64,000 bases of DNA from assembly GCA_022835595.1 (NCBI GenBank), contig BQUP01000003.1, forward strand, positions 1,060,629 through 1,124,628. Reading direction: 5' to 3'. Source of the DNA: Cystobasidium ongulense (Eukaryota > Basidiomycota > Cystobasidiomycetes > Cystobasidiales > Cystobasidiaceae). Positions within the stretch are counted from its first letter, which is position 1. Each line of letters opens with the position of its first letter. This document shows positions 27,465-37,255 of this stretch, piece by piece. The position numbers and the translations under genes were made by a program. The notes beneath the pieces are model-generated. The model saw only the letters and a program-made list of their open reading frames with translations, did not search any database and was not told the DNA's origin.

Positions 27465-28309
27465 TCACTTCTTCTGCGAAGCTATCTTGTCCTTTAAATC
27501 CTGGTCGAATCTCTGTTTCCAAGGGAATAATTTATGTGCTTCTTGCTCTTCCTTGCATTCTTTCTTGTGACCGTCTGACCAATCTGCTTTTTGACAGTCG
27601 CGATTGCAGTAGTACGCGACCTGTAGTTGGAAAACAGGAGGACCCTTTTCAGTATTATGCCTCGTAATCGTTGCACTAAACTGACCTTGCAACTTCCACA
27701 TTTTACGGACTTCCTATCCAAAGCTAGACACTTTGCATTTGCACAGAAGCTCAGCTTCTTTGGATCTATGACTTTGGATCCAGGAAACATATCAAGACCC
27801 ATCATTGGATCAGTGACGATATTCATCGTCAGGCCAGTTTCTTGCAACCCCCTCTTGACTGTTCTGTAAATTACAATATCACGAACGTGAACTGCTCCAG
27901 GTCGTCGTTGTTTTACATCGCACATGTATACAGGAGTACCAGCAGCACAGGTTTGATCCCATTGCGACCCGAACATTGCTATCAATCTCGTGAAAAGAAG
28001 CGATTGTGCCGGGTTTTGAAGTGTGTTCATGGGCTCTATACCTCTGACGAATGGACGAGGCCAGCATGTCGTTCCAGGCGTCTCCATCAAAGGAGTAGCC
28101 CAGAAAGTCTCGACGTATGCGTTAGGATCAGCACCGAAACTGTCCTTGAACATGGGCATGCGAGCGACAAAGTGCGTTATCGTCTGAGGCGTCGCTTCAT
28201 TGAGGTCGAATACCCAGCTGGAATTGTCGACTTGGTATTTGTCGTCGGTAGCTGGATCCACATCTTTCAACTTCCTATAGGCATCAGTTTCGAGCTGGTT
28301 GGAGTACAT
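27465..28309 (-). CDS. MYND-type zinc finger protein
   Basis: Two exons. The first (28309 down to 27686) encodes about 208 residues that I cannot place in a family, including SSWVFDLNEATPQTITHFVA and WPRPFVRGIEP. It ends in the first half of a MYND finger (CANAKCLALDRKSVKCGSCK). A 65-nt intron then interrupts the finger. The second exon (from 27620) completes it with VAYYCNRDCQKADWSDGHKKEC and ends IASQKK at the TGA on 27465. The eight-ligand C/H spacing is complete, so zinc binding is expected. MYND modules mediate protein-protein contacts, often with proline-rich partners. Function of the N-terminal domain is unknown. Confidence 0.8.
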
Positions 28310-28932
28310 TGTATCTTGCTAATAATGCTTTCGAAGTGTAACTTATCGTTCCTGCCGGGTGATCGCGTTGTTTTAGAAACTGGGGATGCGTGATTATTCT
28401 TCAATAAGAAGCGTGCTGGAGGTTGGCAGATCCGAGATCAACAAGATTGACGACTGGCGACAGATTGGTGCAAAGACAAGCGAGCAGCAGGATTCGGTCG
28501 AGATGTCGACGAGTGCGAGGACCAAGAGCGCCAAACAGCGGCCAATCTCCGTTCGCAGATGCGGACTCGGTTGCCACATTCGAACGACTTCAACATTGCT
28601 GGAGATTGGGAAAGGCGAAAGGTTGCTGAAAGACTCGAAATGCTAGTGATGCGAACACGTCCTTGAAGACTATACATCGTGCGTTTCTCTAAGGCGCGCA
28701 AAAAGCTCGTGTATATTATGTAAAGATTCGACTTCCAGTGCAAAATAGCCGAAGGATTGAAGTAAAACTAAGCCCATCGACGCACTCGTCAGCCAGAGTA
28801 TGAAGGGTTGGGCGACGAAAATCTCAGAGACTCGAAACCCGCCTCAAACGATAGCAGCTGCGAAGCAATGGCAGAAGTGCCAACCGCAATGACATACATC
28901 CGTGTATAGCAAAGTATCTGAAATGGGTTTGA
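28310..28932. other. Intergenic region, no supported gene
   Basis: Short open frames on both strands near 28390-28740 share the same interval and none shows splice or family support. Probably the MYND promoter and the FAD synthase 3' region. Confidence 0.4.
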
Positions 28933-30122
28933 TTACTCTTCATCGAGCGTGACCTGCCCATTCTCATGATATGTATGTCTATCTAATGTCTTTGCGACTT
29001 CAACCGGTATGGGACCCGCTGGCCTGCCCGCTCGTTCCGCACTTGCATCTTCAAGTTCCCACGCTGGTTTCCAGCCACTTGGCTGAGATGGGTCACGCAG
29101 TAAAGGATTTGGTATCGTGTTGAATGTTGAACCGAGGGATGTATATCTGCGATTTGGAAAAGCAGGGGTTGGTTCAGCTCGTGTTGACTTTACTGACTGG
29201 AACTGGTAACTCACCCATAATTGTACAAGCTGCACCACCCTATACCACCCTTATCTAGTTCCTCCGAGCGTAGGAACGCCCAAATATCATCATATGTCCA
29301 ATGTAGGATAGGATGAACCCTCATCAAATCGGGCCATCCATTGTCCGTCATTTGAAAAGGTTCCAGCGTTTCCGAGTATGGGTCGCCTATTCTAGTTCCA
29401 ACGAGAACAGCCTTGACTTCATTTCCAGACGAATTCAAGTGTTCCTTCTTGTATTGTTGTAATGCATCTTTCATGGGCGCTGATATCCGCCACAGGTCGA
29501 GATTATAACGTACCCGGCAGATGTCGACAAAGTCTTCTACTTGAGGGAAGGGAGATTGGCATTGTACGTATATGCATGGTATGGGTGGTTGTATGCAGTG
29601 TGTGCTGGGTATGTGAGAGGTGGAGGAGCTGGAACCGTTGGTCCTGGAAGGAGAGGCGGAGCTTGTTCCGTTGGATGTGGCAGTTGCGGGAATAGCGGCA
29701 TTCGGTGAGGACGAGGAGGAAGACGAGATGCTGTTTGTATTGGCTGCGCATACAGCCGCTGCGAAGAGGTGTACGAGTACGGTACCTTTGGAAGTAGCGT
29801 GCCGCTGGTCAGCTTGGAAGGCGGCCTATGACGAAACGGCGGTCAGGTGAACCTACAGTCTTTCCCGCCATTGAAGCTCAGAGTGAGCGAGTTGCTGCAG
29901 GATCACAGACACGTAAGCATTGCAATACAGCATCGCTTCCATCAACCAGCTGCCTGGACACCTCGGCGATCGAAAGAGGCGAACCCACCCATATCGTCTG
30001 ATAGCTTCGTCGATGATGTCCAGGGCTGCCTTGACCTGCTTTCCGAGCCGCGTAGGCCGTCGCGACAGCTGCCTCACTGCCATTGCGTCGTGCAGCGAGA
30101 AGAGCGATCTCTGGCCGAGCAT
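28933..30122 (-). CDS. FAD1: FAD synthase (FMN adenylyltransferase, PAPS-reductase-like)
   Basis: Transfers AMP from ATP to FMN to make FAD. The spliced minus strand gives KQVKAALDIIDEAIRRYGNS followed by the PP-loop LSFNGGKDCTVLVHL. After a Ser/Thr/Asn-rich insert of about 50 residues come PCIYVQCQSPFPQVEDFVD, RYNLDLWRI, VKAVLVGTRIGDPYSETLEP, WPDLMRVHPILHWTYDDIW and CSLYNYGYTSLGS. These are the ordered motifs of the eukaryotic FAD synthetase domain. Start chosen at the ATG on 30122; the frame extends upstream only through a TTG. The C-terminal tail (about 70 residues after the domain) is acidic and ends QVTLDEE. The disordered insert directly after the PP-loop strand is unusual. Essential housekeeping enzyme; it would supply the many flavoenzymes in this window. 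Confidence 0.9.
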
Positions 30123-30510
30123 CGTCGTGTCGCTTGCTTCGACAGCCCGTCCCAAGACTCTGATTGTATGCAGGCTTCTCCCGAGTGGATGCGAGCTTCA
30201 GCAAGACTCTGACCTGTCTGATCTCTCGAAGGGTTGTGAGCTTGAACAGAAGTGAATGAACGGTAATTCGCAGAAGCTCAAGCAGCGACGCGATCGTTCG
30301 GCCGGGCTGGGTAATGATAGCTGTCCACGAGGGAGATAGATATCCCAGCAAGGCTTACATTGGCAGATTGCTATCGAGAATTCTAGATACTGCTGCAGGA
30401 TTCCACCGGTCCCACACGCAGGAACACCGGATGCTCTATCTGCTGGACCAAACCTATATCCGCCACTTTCGTTGACATATCCGCTAGAAGCCATAGGTCC
30501 ATCAACAAGT
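30123..30510. other. Intergenic region between FAD synthase and YjbQ genes
   Basis: Tandem same-strand genes, about 390 bp apart. Contains overlapping short open frames only. It could hide a short 5' exon of the FAD synthase gene. Confidence 0.35.
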
Positions 30511-31646
30511 CTACGGCAGGATAGTGCACACGATCCTCCTTGCATGGGGCTGGTATCTGAACTCTGTCAGGTAGAGGCCTAGAAGAAGGTATAGTATGCT
30601 GCTGAGTGGGCGGGAGCAGAGAAACATTCAATATGATAAACGCCTACCTTGCCACGTTCCAAGATTCAAGCGGCCTTTGGCTGGTAACCTTGTAGTCAGC
30701 TTTGTTCAGCAGATCACAGCATCTGCGTGAACCTACTTATGGGTATGGCTGATGGCGGAAAAGGCAGACAAGGATTAGCTTCTTGCGCAGACCATCTGTC
30801 GAGCGATCCGCTAGGACAACCTACAAACTGAACTACCTATGAGGGCAGCTTTGGTATGTGAAGCGGAATCATCTGGACCTAGTTGGGCGGATAAGTGTCA
30901 ACATGTGACCTTCTAATTGGGGAGCACTTCTGGTTAAGCAGTCTTGCCTTCATCGGTATGCTTCCTGAATACCGGACGCGTCTCAGAGATTCAGCGACTG
31001 GCAGATCATTAGCCCTTGACAGTAATATACTTACCACTTCAGACTCTCGGGTACTATATGGTCGAGGGCCTGGCGGAGAGCGCGTGAGAGAGCTCTTTCG
31101 CTAGAATGATTTGCAAACATTGGCCTACCATGTCCATATCTTTGCGGACGCTATCAAGCAAGACGCGCGTAAGTTCTGATGAAGTAACAGGCGACACTTA
31201 GGACGGCATATGATGAGAACCTACTCTGGGTCGTACTACACGGCAGTCTACATCAGTGGCGAGTTTGGATAGAATGACGTTTTGATTCTTCACTCACATT
31301 TTCATTGATGGAGAGCGCGGCAGAGGTATGTTGGATGAAGAAATGGGCGACGCTGATGGAGATGACAGATGAGCAGGGTTTCGATGATGCTTTGTTGTCG
31401 GGTGCTTCTATACGAGAGTATGATTTCCGGACAACCGCATCGCACAATCAAGTGAGGCGACCTACCCGATGTCTACGCCTTGCAGTCCCTCTTTAATGGC
31501 CGTTGTGATCTCGTCTGTAACGAGATGGCAGCCTTTTGCCCTGTAGAATGCAGTACGAATACCCCGTCAGCATGTCAGTTTGTGTATCCTGCAAGTGGGG
31601 AAGCAGGCCACCTTCTTGCGAGCGTGAAAGTCTTCTGGAACGGCAT
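30511..31646 (-). CDS. YjbQ/UPF0047 family protein
   Basis: Reconstructed from about nine small exons: MPFQKTFTLARRAKGCHLVT, then DEITTAIKEGLQGVDIG, VAHFFIQHTSAALSINENYD, PELTRVLLDSVRKDMDM, VPESLKWKHTDEGPDDSASH, TKAALIGSS, LPAKGRLNLGTWQGLYLTEF and RYQPHARRIVCTILP. The invariant GCHLVTDEI, QHTSA, NEN and GTWQG signatures of the family are all present. Bacterial members have been reported to have thiamin-phosphate-synthase-like activity and to be promiscuous; the eukaryotic role is not settled. Length of about 145 residues equals that of bacterial YjbQ. One intron (30879-30947) needs a rare GC donor. The donor after GSS is the least sure boundary. Divergent from cofilin. Confidence 0.83.
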
Positions 31647-31839
31647 GTGTTTTATGTGTTTGATGAGTCTGGTCAGTGTGTCTTCGAGGCTCAGCCTGGT
31701 GTGTGATGATGATAATCAGAGTGGATGGATTGAAGAGTGATATCGATGGTGTTCAGACGAGGTGATGGCGGCCTGGCTTCTCTTCCCCCATCCACATCAC
31801 CACCAACACGCACCTTCTACACCACCTATACATCCACCA
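31647..31839. promoter_or_regulatory. Divergent promoter of YjbQ-like gene and cofilin
   Basis: Only 193 bp separate the two start codons, so the transcripts share a promoter region. A CA/CT-rich run (about 31786-31840) leads into the cofilin ATG and looks like its 5' UTR. Confidence 0.5.
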
Positions 31840-32769
31840 TGGTGTGTCAAGGAGCCTATCAATACCGCTCAACCTCGCTAATCCATGCCTTGACATGCCC
31901 TCTGCAGTCCTCAGGCGTAGGCTTAGACGACCTTTGCGTTGAAAAGTTCCAGGAGCTCAAGCTGGGCAAGAGTGCGTTGATGCGATGATGTTACGCTGCT
32001 TCGACGGTGGGATGGTGCTGCTATTGCTGGCAGCAATCCCCATGCCTGCGCCATCCACGAGCCCGCTTGCCTGAGCCATCAGCAGCAGCACAGCAGCGAG
32101 CGACGACACGACGATGAGCGCGCAATTGGACTGCATGGACAGCGGCCAGTCAAGGAAATACAGCTGCACCCACGTCGCCTATCCATCAGCAACCATCACC
32201 ACCACCGTCACCCAGCGCATCGTTCATCCGCCCGCACTCACTGACGCCGCTCCCATCTCTTCCCGCCTCGTGTTCACAGAGATCAAGTACATCATCTACA
32301 AGCTCGACAACCCATCCAGACCTACAAAGATCACCGTCGGCAAGGACTCGGAGTCTCAATCATACGATGGCTTCCTAGAGGAGTTCTCCGACACCGAGTG
32401 CTGCTATGCCGTCTACGACTTCCAGTACAACCTCGGCGAGGGCGAGAGGAACAAGATCTGCTTCTTCATCTGGTGTGTGATTGTTAGATTGCAATAAAGA
32501 GCACACCGCTAATGCTGTCTGCATGTATGAAATAGGGCCCCCGACACGGCATCAATCAAGCAAAAGATGGTCTACGCTTCCTCAAAGGATGTCCTCAAGC
32601 GTGCACTAGTTGGTTTAAGTGCTGATATCCAAGGCACAGACCATTCAGAAATCGCATACGATACAGGTGCGGGGGACCACTTGTCGTCTTCTTCTGAACA
32701 TGAATCGGAGCTGATTAGCCATGCATTCTATCTCCACTCACAGTTCTCGACAAGGTCACCCGTAAATAG
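31840..32769 (+). CDS. COF1: Cofilin / actin-depolymerising factor
   Basis: Five exons (31840-31842, 31908-31971, 32280-32472, 32536-32666, 32744-32769) sum to 417 nt, giving 138 residues, the usual ADF/cofilin length. The first coding exon is the ATG alone. It reads [20 protein letters not shown], including the conserved N-terminal Ser whose phosphorylation controls cofilin in many species. Then come [44 protein letters not shown] (actin-binding long helix) and [20 protein letters not shown], ending VLDKVTRK. Cofilin binds and severs ADP-actin filaments in cortical patches and at the division site. The 308-nt second intron is long for this genome. Confidence 0.95.
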
Positions 32770-34130
32770 ATAGAAGACGGCCTCTAGCATCCTCTCCTCC
32801 GATTCTTGACCTTTCTGTCGCTATCTAGTCTCTTTCCTAGTTTAGACACTTACAACCTCTTCTACGCAATTCTATACAGTCGCCGGTTCCATGTCACGTG
32901 CCAGGGGACTCCGTTTGACATTCATACGCTGACTGCTGCAAGTTGCCCCAAGTTATGTTCGTCAACCCTTGACAAAACAATGTTTTAGAGTCGCAACTCA
33001 TTCGTCTTCACTGAGGCACTGATCGGTGTTGTCAAAGCATAGTCGCAAGAGCAGCCCCTAAGAATATCAGGGTCAGAATAGCGGGGTACGCTTGTTTTCA
33101 TTATTGCATGGCCTTGCTAAGAAGTCTTTTCGTGAAGCTCTTACTTCTCATACATTTCACACACAGGCTGAAATGCGGACAGCAAGGTATTTACGATACG
33201 AAACTTGATTCTCGATTCTTCCGGCTTATCAAACCTTTTAGTGCGCAGGAATGTCTCGCTTAAAGCACTATCTATACAGTGTTCGCCCGAGCGAAGAAAT
33301 AGCTTGAGAACGAAGACAAGACAGCATAGAAGGATACTTGCATTGGGGCCAACATACGTGCATTGAACGAAAAGTAACGATATAGAGAAAGAGAAATAGC
33401 CTTTTTGCAACTGATTCTGTTGCCTTTTTGATCTTGTAGAATAGGCTTCGAGCGAGTATAAAGACCGATTTGGGAAACGGAAGATTGCTTGTGAAACGAG
33501 GGTACTTGACGAAAAAATAGAATTTGCTTGAGAAACGAGAATCTTAATGGGAAAAACGAGGACTACTTGAGAAACGAGGATGCTTAACCAAAATGAAGAT
33601 TGCGGACGGGAATTGAAACTGATGTTCTTGCAAACCAATGGTCCTTATCTCTTTGTCAGGTCTTGCAGAGTTTGGGTTTCGTTGATTTTGTTTTTTTTTA
33701 TCGAATGAAGGCAGAAACGAAGAACAAAGAAACGGGCATGTTTTGAGAGAGACGATAGAGAACAAGATGCTTGAGAAGATTGGGGAACAACATAGGAAAG
33801 TAGGATTACTGGCGCATGATCCAGTCGACAAGAGGTCCGACTTGACCAAATAGATTTCAGATATTTTGCGAAGAGCGTTGCGAACGATTGCTTTGACTGC
33901 ATAATCAGTAATAGTTTTCGAGAAACGACGAGATTTGCTATAATAGGTCCAAAACAGAAACGAGGTCCTCGCTAGAATCGTTTCCAAGGAAAAAGAAGTT
34001 GCTGCTAGAAAGACGCTTTGAAAAGTCTGCTTGAAAACGTTTGCTGGGAGCTGGTTTGGAAGTTTCGGGAAGCTGGGGTATGAAATCAAAGCCCTTTGTA
34101 CGAGATAGTAGAAAAAGGTGAAAAATAGCT
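32770..34130. other. Long convergent gap with repeated gaaacgag motif
   Basis: Contains the cofilin 3' UTR and, toward 34 kb, the region downstream of the HLH-like gene. Open frames on the minus strand (33141-33638 and 33544-34149) are made of the repeated short motif rather than protein-like sequence. Confidence 0.45.
33460..33985 (-). repeat. Degenerate short motif cluster CTCGTTTCTCAAG downstream of the HLH-like gene
   Basis: On the minus strand (sense for the HLH-like gene) variants of CCTCGTTTCTCAAG recur. Five or six copies are packed at about 17-22 nt spacing in 33480-33582, and looser copies lie near 33709, 33914 and 33953. The unit is pyrimidine-rich and may be a tandem repeat decayed by mutation or a bank of RNA-binding sites in a 3' UTR. 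Confidence 0.6.
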
Positions 34131-37100
34131 CTATGCTAGTCCAGTACATATCCTCTTACTCGGATAGAGATGATCAGCTTCCTCCGTTGCATGCGATGGC
34201 GTTTCCAATCCCCCCTGCATGGAAGGTTGCAAAGCCTGATTCAAGTCTGGCATTGGCATAGTAGGTAGATTGATAGGTTCACAAGGCAATGAAGTCGAAA
34301 GATTGTTTATATTCTGATTTTGAATTAAAGACTGTTGATTTTGATGAAGCATAGTAGAAAATCTTGGAATGTTTTGCATATTGAAGATGGAGGGACATGT
34401 CATTTGCGACATTGACATTGTTTGCATTGAATTTATTCCAGTATTGGTGATAGGAGGTTGAGCGTAAGAATAGCTATAAGAAGGATAATTTCCCATTCCA
34501 AATCTTCTCTTATGTGCATTACTCTGTTGTGTCAAATTCGCATAGGTGATACTCGGTATCCTATGCTGATGTTCCGGAGCATTTGCGACTGGGTAGCCAG
34601 TGTAATAAGGTACAGAAGCAGGATACATCGGTACGTCACTGTACGTATAAGGGGACGGTCCATTCTGATACTGATTTTGATGCGACTGTCCTTGATACGT
34701 CATTTGAGCAATATGTTGCGAAGCATTAGGATAGGATCGATAATTTCGTTGTTTCTTCTGAACCTCGTCTGGTGAATTTGAAATTGTGGATTCTGATACG
34801 ATAGTTTTAGGAAGTTTGAAGCAATCTTCTTCTGGTGAAACGGGCACGTAGACTACTCGAGTATGATCAGGAGGGTGCATGATGGATTGATTAGGCATTT
34901 GCAAATGTACCATCGTCTCCAAGTATTGCATATAGTCACTGTATGATGAGTCAAAAGATGATGAGTTTGACTGTAGTGTCATTTTTGCTGCTGCACTAGG
35001 TTGGAAGTCGGCTCCACCAGGTAAATTAACTGTAGATGCCGCCGTGCCTTCTGTTGCAGGAAGACCTACTGAAGCGTCTGCAATCTTGGATTTGGCAGTT
35101 CCTTTCTGTTTTCCTTGTTCAGACGACGAAAGTAGCGCTTGAGGTGTGATGTCCTCATATAATCCGAGTGCGTTCTCTGTTGAAGAAGAAGATAATCCAA
35201 GCGCGTTGTCCCTAGCAGCTAGAACATTCTCACCATTCGTATCCGTGTTCAAAGTAGTAGGAATACTATTCACATGCATGCTATTAATCTTCTTCTGGTG
35301 TCTTCTTCCACGGATAGTGCTCGTATGAATACGTAAATTCTTCAAAGAAGGCATAGTAGCTAGATGTATTACTTTATCCGTTTCCATTTCAGGTATGTTT
35401 TCTTCATACCCTGATCCAGGTGAACCTGCTGCAATTCCACCTCTACGTGGTGTACTAACAATGCTTAAACGACGACCTAGCCCTGGTATCGGTGAAGTTG
35501 AAACTTTCACCTCTACAGTGGGTGGTGTTTTACGCTTATTGCTATTACTTGACTTTGAATTGCTCTTACTTTGCTCGAGTGCAGTGCTAGGACTTGACAG
35601 AGAGGGAAACGCAGTGGAGTATACATCCGAGTATTTCTCAAAGTAATTGGGTAGGGATTGATACCAACTTTCAGAATGGCTTGTGCCTTTGTTGAGTTGG
35701 GAATGTGCCCATAAGTCGAATGGGGTATCACGAGAATTGCCAATAGTCGGTGCAGGAGCACGGGAAAGATCTCGTATCGCTGCCTCGGCGGAGACATTTG
35801 CCTCCAAAGTGGAGGTGACGTCGGTCTTTGCAGGTGAGATATCTCCAACAGATGAAGCTTTATTCGAAGTTGACGGCGTAATACCATCCGAAGTGGCAGA
35901 GAAAGAGTCTTCGACCAGGCTCGGTGCTGAAGTGGAATCATGCAAGGAAGTAGCTGGAGTGGGAGGCTCAATCGGTCTAGCATGGATTGCACTGAACTCG
36001 TTACCATTTTGTAGTGATAAGTGTGAAGGTAGAGTTGGGATCGTGATATCGGGCACCTTGTCGATAGAAGCGCTACTCCATGCTTCATTGGTCGCACTGC
36101 GGTCCACTAAAGCGGACATTGCGCCTCTGCGAGTGATACGTGCTTGAAAGCTAGGATCCACCGAAGTAGGATCAGCGATTGATGCTTGTTGACAGTGATC
36201 TACAGTGAATGCGGATTGATTTGATGAGGGAGAGCTCAAAGCGAGACCGTTGTCGTTGGTGTCTGGAAGGATCGGAGCGACAGGGAGGATAGCTCCTTTT
36301 GGCATGCATAGCTGAGCGATACCTTCTTCCCAATACGCATTAGACTGATGATTCTGTTCTTCTCCTTGCTTTGTATCAGCTGAATCACAAGGCAAGCCGG
36401 GCAAAGCAGCAGGCGCGCATAGGCCTTCGAGGCCATTCTGATTCAGTGGGAGACGAGGACGGGAGGAGAGGGAGTGAGACTCGATGAAGGTACTCAGGGT
36501 AATTGGAGGTGACGAGGTGATATGCTGTGTTGGAGATGTCTGGATTGCATTTTCTTTCTCGGAAAGAGCTGAGGACATGGAGAGGGGTGCAGGAACAGTA
36601 GGGAAACATCGAGTGAATTGCAGGGGTGTAGAGGGAGTATGTTGGGTTCATATCAGATCATAGTTTGTAGATATAAGGGTTGTGTAGAGTGATGCAGCTT
36701 ACAATGTGACAGCCTCTTCTGCTCCTCGAGAAGGCCTTTGATAAAGCCAACTGCGCGACCTAGTATTTCGCATTTCATCTCTTTGGGGTTGACAGGTGAA
36801 GGGTGAGACGTCTGTTCGTCTTCTAGTCGAGTAGGGAGAGGATTCTCGAACATGATCGTCTGTAGTTGGGCGTAGTAGGTGGCCGTTGTTGACCTCCAGT
36901 CGCTGTCTCCATTTTTTGATCTGTGGAACTCTTCAGTCAGCCGACCCAGGAGATGAGCATAAGAGAAGGCAGAACATACTGTGATTTGGGCGGGACGGGA
37001 GTGATTACCTTCAGCTTCTTCTTCTTGCAAGAGCGGGTCGAGGTGCCAGACGGGGGAGGTGCTTCGGGGGGGACGTCTTCGAGGTCGGGAGAGTCGTGGA

Positions 37101-37143
37101 GCGAGGACGTGGTAGAGACGGGCGACAGGGACGTGCATGACAT
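34131..37143 (-). CDS. Large Ser/Asn-rich protein with N-terminal helix-loop-helix-like domain
   Basis: Three exons (37143-36980, 36920-36703, 36568-34131) sum to 2820 nt, giving 939 residues with matching phases. Residues about 40-46 form a basic block (CKKKKLK). Around 63-125 there is TTATYYAQLQTIMFENPLPT, a loop, then KCEILGRAVGFIKGLLEEQK; the K..IL..AV.FI..L pattern resembles helix 2 of a bHLH domain. A classic E..RR DNA-contact basic region is not visible just before helix 1, so this may be a diverged bHLH factor or a dimerisation-only HLH protein. The rest is low-complexity Ser/Thr/Pro, later Asn/Gln/Tyr/Met-rich, as in fungal regulators. Internal TPRRGG and PSITYANL segments stand out but match no family I know. 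Confidence 0.65.
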
Positions 37144-37225
37144 TGTAATGAGTTGAGGTGGCAGCGAGATAGCTATCGCTGACTGGATGCGACTGTGTGA
37201 GCGACAGAGCGCGGTGCTCCAGCCT

Positions 37226-37255
37226 GTCAATCAAGGTCAATCAAGGTCAATCAAG
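37226..37255. repeat. Three perfect tandem copies of gtcaatcaag
   Basis: Units at 37226-37235, 37236-37245 and 37246-37255, just upstream (about 85 bp) of the HLH-like gene start codon. Could be a small minisatellite or clustered factor sites. Confidence 0.9.

Noticed and set aside
33141-34149. Two long minus-strand frames reading repeated LVSQ-type peptides
   Set aside because: They arise from a short repeated DNA motif, not from a conserved protein; treated as a repeat cluster.
36653-37240. 195-residue minus-strand frame as its own gene
   Set aside because: Its second half is exon 2 of the HLH-like gene; the first half is out of frame with exon 1.
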